Below, piece by piece: positions 48,469 to 54,690 of a stretch of DNA of 54,690 nucleotides. Source of the DNA: a virus. Position 1 is the first letter of the stretch. Every line of letters begins with the position of its first letter. The translations under genes were made by a program, and so were the position numbers. The notes beneath the pieces are model-generated. The model was not told the origin of the DNA. It made no database searches and saw nothing but the letters and a program-made list of their open reading frames with translations. The DNA is taken from IMG/VR virus record IMGVR_UViG_3300027859_000020, positions 1-54,690 of that record; one strand, written 5' to 3'.

Positions 48469-50743
48469 AGGTTTCTTCTTCTTCGTTTGTTATTTGGGAC
48501 AGTATATCGGATAATGGAGGTGCTTCATCAACGTCATCTGACTTCATGTCATGAGTATTTTGATAATAAGATGTCTTCCAACCATACTTGTATGTTGTTA
48601 GGAAGTCTTGTGCCATTACAGACACAGGCACCTCATTATCAGGAAAATGTTCTGGATTATAAGACCAGTTACCAGATATACCTTGATCAAAGAACTTCTG
48701 CATCACAGATACAATATTAATGTATCCACGATTACTCTTCATATCCCACAGTAAAGTATATTTATTTTTTAAAGAATTGTAACTAGGAACAATTTGCTTG
48801 AGAGGACCTTTCTTAGACTTTTTGATGGATAAAAACCCTCTTGGTGGTTCAATTCCATTAGTTGCATTACATACAACTGAAGAAGATTCTGATGGCATCT
48901 GAGAAGAAAGAGTGCTGTGTCTTAGTCCAAACTCCTTGATATCATTGCGAAGTGTTTGCCAATCATGAATTAAAGGTTCTGATGTTATCTCATTTACATC
49001 TGTCTTGAAGGTATCAATTGGTAGAATTCCCTGAGAATACTTTGTTCTGTGGAAGTAATCACACTTACCTTTCTCCTTTGCTATCTGATTAGATGATTTG
49101 AGGAGATAGTATTGGAAAGATTCTGTAAGTCCATGTACAGCATCCCATGCCTCCTGTGAGTCGTAATTATATCCTAACTTGGCAAGGTAATGGGCGAGAC
49201 CAATGTACCCTATTCCAAGCGATCTACGTGCCTTTGTAGAGATCTCTGCAGCAGAGACTGGATACTCTTGATAATCAATAAGTTCTTCCAATCCACGGAC
49301 TGCTAGATCACATAAGTCTTCTAGTTCCTTGTCCGACTGAATCTTACCAACATTGATAGCAGATAGTATACACAATGCTATCTCACCACCCTTATCATCT
49401 ATGTGATTTAATGGCACTGTAGGTAAGGTAATTTCCTGACAGAGGTTACTCATGTTCACCTTGTCTAGGAATGAACTGTGACTGTTGCAGTGGTCTATAT
49501 TCATGATATAGATACGACCTGTCTCTGCTCTCTCCTTGAGTAGGTTTAGTATGAGTTCTTGAGCAGCAATTGTTTTTCTAGGAATTGTTGTGTCTGCCTC
49601 GTACGCTGTATAGAGTCTATCGAACTCTTCGGTTCCAAAGACATCATAAAGATTAGGAACATCGTGAGGAGAGAACAGACTGATATCACTACTGGTAATG
49701 AATCTTTCATAAAATAATTTACTAATTTGAATACTATAGTCAAGTTTACGAACACGATTATCTTCTGTGCCTTTATTGTTCTTTAGAACAAGTATATCTT
49801 CTATTTCTTGGTGCCAGATTGGAAAGTGGACAGTTGCTGATCCACCTCTGATGCCATTTTGTGTGCAGCATCTGACAGTAGCTTCAAACTTTTTAAGGAA
49901 AGGGACGACACCTGTGTGTTGAACTTCACCGCCCCTGATTTTACTGTTGATGCCACGGATTCTACCTGCATTGATGCCAATACCTGCCCTTTGTGCAACA
50001 TAACGACCAATGGCCATATCAGAACTAAAAATACTATCCAAGGTGTCGTCAGCATCAACCAGAACGCAAGACGCAAACTGCCGAATAGGTGTTCTGACAC
50101 CTCCCATGATTGGGGTTGGTATGTTGAGTTTGTGTTTGGAAATGGCATCATAGTATCTCTTTACATAATTTAGTCTAGTTTCTTTATCGTACTCAGCAAA
50201 TATTGTCATACTTATCAACATGTACATTTGCTGTGGTGTTTCATATACTTGACCAGTGCTTCTGTCTTGTACAAGATACTTGTCTGCAACTTGCCTTAGA
50301 CCTGCATATGTAAATATATAATCTCTGCTGTGATCAATGACTCCCTGTAGTCTATTGATTTCTTCTTCAGTATACTTATCAAATATACTAGAATCATAAA
50401 CCCCATCATCAACACATTTGTGTATGTGGTCAGAAAGGTGAGGAATGTCTTCTATAACACCATATAAACTCTTCCTAATAGAGAACAAAAGGAGTCTAGC
50501 AGCGACAAACTGGTAGTTTGGGGCATCCAAATCTATAAGATCATTTGCAGACTTAATAAGTATCTCCTGTATCTCTGCAGTAGAAATACCATCATAGAAT
50601 TGTATACCTGATTGTATCTCTACCTGACTTGCAGAGACCCCTGCAAGACCATCACATGCTTTATCCATCATCACATGCATCTTTTCAAGATCTAAAGGTT
50701 CAATAGTTCCCTTTCTCTTTTTTACGGTGATGCCATTACTCAT
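48449..50743 (-). CDS. nrdA: Ribonucleotide reductase class I, large subunit
   Basis: 764 residues from ATG 50743, which overlaps the primase stop (ATGA); ATG 50755 would lie in primase. ATP-cone at the N-terminus (ITVKKRKGTIEPLDLEKM), active-site region ASCVLVDADDTL, RIYIMNIDHCNSHSSF and NLCQEITLP, and the C-terminal redox pair Cys759 and Cys762 (CESCAI). Full length, no intein or intron. Reduces ribonucleoside diphosphates using the NrdB radical. Confidence 0.95.
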   Translation of the reverse strand: MSNGITVKKRKGTIEPLDLEKMHVMMDKACDGLAGVSASQVEIQSGIQFYDGISTAEIQEILIKSANDLIDLDAPNYQFVAARLLLFSIRKSLYGVIEDIPHLSDHIHKCVDDGVYDSSIFDKYTEEEINRLQGVIDHSRDYIFTYAGLRQVADKYLVQDRSTGQVYETPQQMYMLISMTIFAEYDKETRLNYVKRYYDAISKHKLNIPTPIMGGVRTPIRQFASCVLVDADDTLDSIFSSDMAIGRYVAQRAGIGINAGRIRGINSKIRGGEVQHTGVVPFLKKFEATVRCCTQNGIRGGSATVHFPIWHQEIEDILVLKNNKGTEDNRVRKLDYSIQISKLFYERFITSSDISLFSPHDVPNLYDVFGTEEFDRLYTAYEADTTIPRKTIAAQELILNLLKERAETGRIYIMNIDHCNSHSSFLDKVNMSNLCQEITLPTVPLNHIDDKGGEIALCILSAINVGKIQSDKELEDLCDLAVRGLEELIDYQEYPVSAAEISTKARRSLGIGYIGLAHYLAKLGYNYDSQEAWDAVHGLTESFQYYLLKSSNQIAKEKGKCDYFHRTKYSQGILPIDTFKTDVNEITSEPLIHDWQTLRNDIKEFGLRHSTLSSQMPSESSSVVCNATNGIEPPRGFLSIKKSKKGPLKQIVPSYNSLKNKYTLLWDMKSNRGYINIVSVMQKFFDQGISGNWSYNPEHFPDNEVPVSVMAQDFLTTYKYGWKTSYYQNTHDMKSDDVDEAPPLSDILSQITNEEEETCESCAI

Positions 50744-51714
50744 ATTTTTTTCCAAGATTGTAGTTTTAGTTTTGCTTCTAAACCAGAATACGTATTTGAT
50801 TCTAGCAGGGTTTTTATATTCTGTCCACCAAGAAACATATCGTTGATATCTTTCTCAACAATGTTTTGTGGCCATAGAACTACCTTGTCTCCGTTGTCAA
50901 TGACTCTGGAGACTCGATTGATGTTCTCTCTGTTACGTGGTTCGTTATCAAAAACCCAAATATAATTGCTCCAACCAAGCGACCTAATATCAACATCGGA
51001 GCCACACATAGCAACCGAGTTTTCCACGAGTGTGGAATCGAACGGTCCTTCAACGATGTAGATTGGTTCTTCTTCATTAATTGTATCAAGACCATACAGT
51101 TTAGGCGATTCTTCTGATAGCATTATAGTGAGATATTTAGGTTTCTGAGAAGGGTCTAAAGACCTCCCCTGCAACCCAATCAAAGTTTTATTTTTGTCAT
51201 ACATTGGTATGACTATACGAGGGTGATCTACCTTTGTATTTTCAAATGTTGGTTTGAGAGTATTGCAAAAGTGTTTGAATTTGTCTGCATAATAAAACTT
51301 TTCTGGATCTAGTCCTCTCTCCCTCAAGTATACCTTTGACTCTGAATCTTCAGTTGCTAGTGGTAGATTTATTTTCTTCTTGAATACAGGTTTCTTGAAT
51401 GTAAAAGTAGGTTCTTCAGTGAATCTACCCTTACCTGTCAGTCCACTCTTATATCTCTCCATGGTGTACTGACCATGTAGAGTTGGGTCTATCTCCTTTA
51501 GGAAAGTAGAGAAACCCTTTGATGCACCACAGTTATGGCACTTAAAAATAAAATCCCCTTTCTTCTGAAAGAGGTATCCTCGTGCTTTATTCTTATGTTT
51601 CTTAGAATCTCCACAGAAAGGACATCTAAAGTTGTATAGATTATCCTTAGTTCTTTTGAACTTACCTAAACGAGCAGACACCAACCCAATGTATTTGGAA
51701 TCGATGTGTAGCAT
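50740..51714 (-). CDS. 61: DNA primase gp61
   Basis: 324 residues; T4 gp61 has 342. Zinc ribbon Cys31, Cys34 (CPFCGDSKK) and Cys59, Cys62 (KCHNCGAS); Toprim core IYIVEGPFDS (~218-227) and YIWVFDNEPRN. It primes lagging-strand synthesis with the gp41 helicase. Overlaps nrdA by four bases and starts directly after the stop of the next gene. Confidence 0.92.
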   Translation of the reverse strand: MLHIDSKYIGLVSARLGKFKRTKDNLYNFRCPFCGDSKKHKNKARGYLFQKKGDFIFKCHNCGASKGFSTFLKEIDPTLHGQYTMERYKSGLTGKGRFTEEPTFTFKKPVFKKKINLPLATEDSESKVYLRERGLDPEKFYYADKFKHFCNTLKPTFENTKVDHPRIVIPMYDKNKTLIGLQGRSLDPSQKPKYLTIMLSEESPKLYGLDTINEEEPIYIVEGPFDSTLVENSVAMCGSDVDIRSLGWSNYIWVFDNEPRNRENINRVSRVIDNGDKVVLWPQNIVEKDINDMFLGGQNIKTLLESNTYSGLEAKLKLQSWKKI

Positions 51715-52116
51715 TCATACGTTTATATCTGTACTGACTATAGCAGACTGTGCTGTATTTGTAAACGCTCCTCTCATGAATCTTTGTCCGATTGGACTAA
51801 CCATGAAAGATATAATAGCAAGACTACCAAAAATAGACCACATTTTCTTTTCCATGAGTCTAAGACGGTCATCAACCAATTTAATATCCCTCTCACACCC
51901 CTTCTTAATTTCTGTGCTTTGTCTATTAACTTCTCTATGTAATGACTCGATTTTTTCAAATAAAACTGCATCGATCCTGTCCTGTTTGTCTAATTTCTCA
52001 TTATGAACTGACAAAAGGTTACCCATCTTTACAGAATTATCCTGTAAAGACTCAACTATTTTCTCTAGTCTCTCCAGCAGTGCTGTGTTGACATTATTAT
52101 TATTATTGTCCACCAC
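51715..52116 (-). CDS. Coiled-coil membrane-anchored protein
   Basis: 133 residues; start is GTG 52116 (or GTG 52113). An Asn-rich N-terminus, a long heptad region (~12-88: LLERLEKIVESL, IDAVLFEKIESLHREVNRQ) and one membrane helix IFGSLAIISFMVSP (~94-108). The layout resembles XhlA-like or other small coiled-coil membrane proteins of phages. Function unknown. Late-type element 21 bases upstream. Confidence 0.6.
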   Translation of the reverse strand: MVDNNNNNVNTALLERLEKIVESLQDNSVKMGNLLSVHNEKLDKQDRIDAVLFEKIESLHREVNRQSTEIKKGCERDIKLVDDRLRLMEKKMWSIFGSLAIISFMVSPIGQRFMRGAFTNTAQSAIVSTDINV

Positions 52117-52136
52117 TAGGTCTTTATACTACCAAT

Positions 52137-52325
52137 CTATTTATTAGGCATCCATGTTTTACGGGATCTAGGACCTAAGTATGCATATTTTTTCTTCTTT
52201 TTCTTCCTTACAATAGGGTCATCTCCTAACTCAGTAGCAGGTTTTATATTACCACTAGAAATATTATTCGTAGGCATGTCCTCACGAATTATATTCATTA
52301 TTCTATTGAATTTGGACTCGTCCAT
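52137..52325 (-). CDS. Conserved small phage protein with basic C-terminus
   Basis: 62 residues from ATG 52325 (MDESKFNRIMNIIREDMP). The end KKKKKKYAYLGPRSRKTWMPNK is typical of a cyanophage family ending 'kYAYgG..SRK.WMp'. TAATG overlap with the upstream gene. The poly-Lys part suggests nucleic acid binding. Probably virion-associated, not proven. Confidence 0.6.
   Translation of the reverse strand: MDESKFNRIMNIIREDMPTNNISSGNIKPATELGDDPIVRKKKKKKYAYLGPRSRKTWMPNK
52138..52145 (-). promoter_or_regulatory. Late promoter-like element before the coiled-coil gene
   Basis: Minus-strand AATAAATA 21 bases before the GTG start at 52116, overlapping the last codons of the preceding gene. Confidence 0.4.
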
Positions 52326-52696
52326 TAGATTGCATTTAGAATAGCATTGCAATTTTTATCAATATCAATAGAATCTAAACCTGATTTTGGATAATCTGGT
52401 ATTCGATTTAGAAATATTAAAAATGTTTTGAGTATACACCAGTATTCTTTCTCTATCTTGTAGAAAAGAAGAGGTATAGTGCCTTCACCAAATATATTGA
52501 AACATATAATAAGGTGGTTTAGGATGAGATGATGCTTCAACTCCCCTGAAACCACATACTTCTTCAACAGTCTCTTGATATATTTGAATCTTTTTAGATC
52601 TTCCTCAAAGTCTTCCATTGTGGCAGCGTGAGGATTTTCATAATACTTAATAGCAAAGAGGAGATGGTTCTCCTCGTTCAATTCATCAAATTTCAT
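52325..52696 (-). CDS. Conserved helical phage protein (DUF7207-like)
   Basis: 123 residues. KFDELNEENHLLFAIKYYENPHA, EEDLKRFKYIKRLLKKY, LILNHLIICFNIFGEG and LKTFLIFLNRIPDY are a block order I recall from a T4-like phage family (DUF7207). Functions unknown; probably helical. Starts seven bases after the stop of the structural gene. Confidence 0.65.
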   Translation of the reverse strand: MKFDELNEENHLLFAIKYYENPHAATMEDFEEDLKRFKYIKRLLKKYVVSGELKHHLILNHLIICFNIFGEGTIPLLFYKIEKEYWCILKTFLIFLNRIPDYPKSGLDSIDIDKNCNAILNAI

Positions 52697-52703
52697 TTAC
52701 ATA

Positions 52704-53273
52704 TTATGCTGTTACGGTAATTGTGCCAGCAGCAGTACCAATAGAAGCAGCGTTTGTGATAGTAGACGCTGTGTTAGTGCCCTTATCCTTCACTGTTCCA
52801 CCGTTCAATGCCATAGCGTTTGCTCCAATTGATAGTACGTCATCAGCATCAGTTGCAGCGTTACCAGCAGCGATTGTGAGTGAGAATACCAATTCGTTTG
52901 AACCTGTTCCTGATGCATATGACAATGTATGATTGGCATTTGTATCGTTGACCACTGTAAGTTGTGGTGTACCTGTTACATCAACTGCTTCGTTGAATCT
53001 TGCTCTTACCTGAATAGTTCCACCATCTGACTTGTCAAATGCTGTGGTGATGAACTCAAGTTCAGTGATGTCAGCAGCACCAAGTGATACTGCTAGTCCA
53101 CTGATAGCTACTAAGAGTTCAGGATCTGCGTCGGCATTATCGTTACCTGATAGTGCAGAACCTGCTTCTCTTACCCAACCACTACCGTTTGCAAAGACTT
53201 CTTTCTTCTCAGCAGTTGTTAAATTTTTAGGCTTTGATTCATCAGCGTCTGATGCTCCCCATAGTGGTGCCAT
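52704..53273 (-). CDS. Virion-type protein with SwmB-like Ig repeat
   Basis: 189 residues. N-terminal ~45 residues (MAPLWGASDADESKPKN, AEKKEVFANGSGWVREAG) resemble a cyanophage structural protein. Residues ~75-185 match the SWM repeat: RFNEAVDVTGTPQLTVV, LSYASGTGSNELVFSLTI, DDVLSIGANAMALNGGTVKD. Such repeats occur in the large surface protein SwmB of swimming Synechococcus. The gene has AATAAATA in front. A capsid or tail decoration is inferred. No signal peptide. Confidence 0.7.
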   Translation of the reverse strand: MAPLWGASDADESKPKNLTTAEKKEVFANGSGWVREAGSALSGNDNADADPELLVAISGLAVSLGAADITELEFITTAFDKSDGGTIQVRARFNEAVDVTGTPQLTVVNDTNANHTLSYASGTGSNELVFSLTIAAGNAATDADDVLSIGANAMALNGGTVKDKGTNTASTITNAASIGTAAGTITVTA

Positions 53274-53304
53274 TTGTTTTTCTTCCCTTACGTGATAGTT
53301 TTAT

Positions 53305-53490
53305 TTATTCTAGTAGTGCTTTCTCCAAAGCTTCTACTAACTGGTCATCTACTTTGTTGCCTGATTTGGCAGCAGCTTTCTTTAAAAGTCCGATGAGAAA
53401 CTCTTTCAGTTTTGTTTCTAGATCCTCTGGGATCTTATCTACCGCTTTGTTGATGACATTAATAGCGATAGGTAGTAAAAATTTAGTCAT
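53305..53490 (-). CDS. Small amphipathic helical protein
   Basis: 61 residues: FLLPIAINVINKAVDKIPEDLETKLKEF, then LLKKAAAKSGNKVDDQLVEAL. Probably all helical with an amphipathic N-terminal helix. Similar peptides occur in other cyanophages near structural genes. Function unknown. Confidence 0.5.
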   Translation of the reverse strand: MTKFLLPIAINVINKAVDKIPEDLETKLKEFLIGLLKKAAAKSGNKVDDQLVEALEKALLE

Positions 53491-53520
53491 AATAATACCG
53501 TGTGGTGTATTATATATGCG

Positions 53521-54669
53521 TTAGCACTTCCACTTTCTCAACGCCAATGCTTTACGTGTAGGTTTACCGTTAGGTTTCTTCATAGGTCCTTTCATTCCAC
53601 CCATGCGAGCACAAAAAGACTTCCTTCTTTTCGCTGCCTTACCACCTGCTTTTACCTTGCCTGTGACAGGTGCCTTGAGGTCTGAGCCAGGATTCTGTGC
53701 CTCGTAAGACTTTCTTCCTTTCTCATTCAGTCCACCCTTAGAGTTCTTTCCAGATTTCTTCTGCCATGCAGCAGATCCTTCTAGCATCTGACCCTCTGGT
53801 TTGTAAGAGTTTTGCCAGTGTGATGGGTCACCACCAGAGTTTCTTATCTTCTGTAGGTGCTGATCCTTTGTTATGTTTGGTTTCATTACAGGACCTGTGA
53901 AGATTTTCTTGAGACCTGACTTCAGTTTACTTCCTACCTTTTTCAAGTCTAATTCAGATATCACCTCACCTTTGGATGCATACTGATCCTCTAGTTCTTT
54001 AGGCACGAATTCAGATACCTTTGCTTGATACTCTCTTCTTTTAAGCAGTCTTCTACCTCTGGCACCTGCATCCATTGCCTTCTTAGGCTTTTTTTCAGTT
54101 TCTACTGCCTCACCCATGTTCAACTTCTTCAGGTAATTCATTCTACCCTTTTCACCAGGTAACTTGAATTTTTTAGGGTTCACTTTCTTAGATCCATCTG
54201 CATTGAACTGACTATTAGAACCGCCAGGTACATGTAATGGTGATAGTTTAGAACCGTCATTAGTTACAGAGACCTGCTCATTTTTTGGTCTGCAGTCAGG
54301 AACTAACTTACCACCCTTCATCTTCATACCAACTTTCTTATGAGTCTTCCAGCACTCGTCCATGAAGTCAGAGAAACTCTTGTTACTATAAGACTCCTTC
54401 TTACTATTACCGTAGTTAGCAGCACCCTTCTTACGACACTGAACTAATCTACCAGAGGCATAGGCAGACGGCCAAACATCACTAGCTGCTTTTACTTTTT
54501 TGTAACAAGCATCTTTTTTACCACTACCTTTACCCTTCTTATCTTTCCTCTTCTTACCTTTTCCCTCTACTACTACCTCTTCCTTTGATAACTTATCACT
54601 TGCCTTCATCACCCCATCTTGTCTCTTCTTAGTCTTTTTATAGTCACCTTTAATAGCACTTGTTGCCAT
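53521..54669 (-). CDS. Lys-rich, DNA-binding-like phage protein, 5' end uncertain
   Basis: 382 residues from ATG 54669, but the frame stays open to the window edge (54690) and no ribosome site precedes this ATG, so the true start may lie outside. Very basic. Two Cys motifs are known from phage proteins: KDACYKKVKAASDVWPSAYASGRLVQCRKK (divided here by residues ~52-80) and, at the end, RKSFCARMGG, ALALRKWKC. The first resembles a family often linked to virion or DNA-condensing proteins; between lies low-complexity sequence. Function unknown. Confidence 0.6.
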   Translation of the reverse strand: MATSAIKGDYKKTKKRQDGVMKASDKLSKEEVVVEGKGKKRKDKKGKGSGKKDACYKKVKAASDVWPSAYASGRLVQCRKKGAANYGNSKKESYSNKSFSDFMDECWKTHKKVGMKMKGGKLVPDCRPKNEQVSVTNDGSKLSPLHVPGGSNSQFNADGSKKVNPKKFKLPGEKGRMNYLKKLNMGEAVETEKKPKKAMDAGARGRRLLKRREYQAKVSEFVPKELEDQYASKGEVISELDLKKVGSKLKSGLKKIFTGPVMKPNITKDQHLQKIRNSGGDPSHWQNSYKPEGQMLEGSAAWQKKSGKNSKGGLNEKGRKSYEAQNPGSDLKAPVTGKVKAGGKAAKRRKSFCARMGGMKGPMKKPNGKPTRKALALRKWKC

Positions 54670-54690
54670 CTGTGTGGATGCTTTCTTTAT

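Overview
The window is a piece of the genome of a T4-like cyanophage (myovirus morphology, marine Synechococcus or Prochlorococcus host). The evidence is the coexistence of T4 core genes (gp26, gp51, gp54, gp4, gp48, gp53, gp32, gp59, gp33, gp61, nrdA, nrdB, phoH-like) with cyanobacterial photosynthesis and carbon genes (psbA, psbD, talC), cyanobacterial small families (DUF1825, DUF4278), and AT-rich, tightly packed genes whose starts and stops overlap (ATGA or TAATG junctions). No tRNA, insertion sequence, integrase or CRISPR array was seen. Both window edges cut genes: the tape-measure-like gene at base 1 and the Lys-rich gene at base 54669, which stays open to the right edge.

Layout. 1-5016 (minus): tail and baseplate assembly (tape-measure-like protein, a second Gly-rich structural protein, gp51, gp26, gp54). 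5045-8091 (plus): gp4, an unknown, gp48 and gp53. 8080-14638 (minus): a replication and late-transcription block (gp32, gp59, gp33, exonuclease, PhoH) with five accessory genes inserted between gp32 and gp59. 14661-18874: radical SAM enzyme, a carbamoyltransferase split into two genes in swapped order, ThyX and a ParB-like protein. 18875-19233 is the longest stretch without a long ORF; it holds a 47-residue DUF4278 gene, two promoters, two inverted repeats and what I read as two tandem glutamine (Downstream-peptide type) riboswitch aptamers. 19234-22901: small phage proteins, glutaredoxin, an oxygenase and an amidinotransferase-like enzyme. 22963-25189: psbD and psbA, each with its own terminator. 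25392-41559: one unbroken run of nineteen co-directional genes for sugar-nucleotide and glycan synthesis, with talC first behind a perfect consensus sigma-70 promoter and four tandem DUF616-like paralogues last. 41659-43274 (plus): three secreted-type proteins. 43219-54690 (minus): many small phage proteins, an SNase-like nuclease, an endonuclease, nrdB, nrdA, primase gp61 and virion-type proteins including one with a SwmB-like repeat.

How it works together. psbA and psbD would sustain photosystem II during infection, while talC, NrdAB, ThyX and glutaredoxin steer carbon and reducing power into deoxynucleotides. gp32, gp59, gp61 and the nucleases replicate DNA and gp33 switches to late transcription; copies of a CTAAATAA or NATAAATA element about 20 bases before late-type genes fit T4-type late promoters. 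A second promoter class is the host type (TTGACA, 17 bases, TATAAT), seen before gp32, talC, psbA, the ParB-like gene and the DUF4278 leader. The glycan operon encodes dehydratases, an epimerase, a 3-dehydrase, at least six recognisable glycosyltransferase families and two oxygenases, enough to build or remodel a deoxysugar-containing glycan on the host surface or the virion. All functions are read from sequence by eye; no database search was run.
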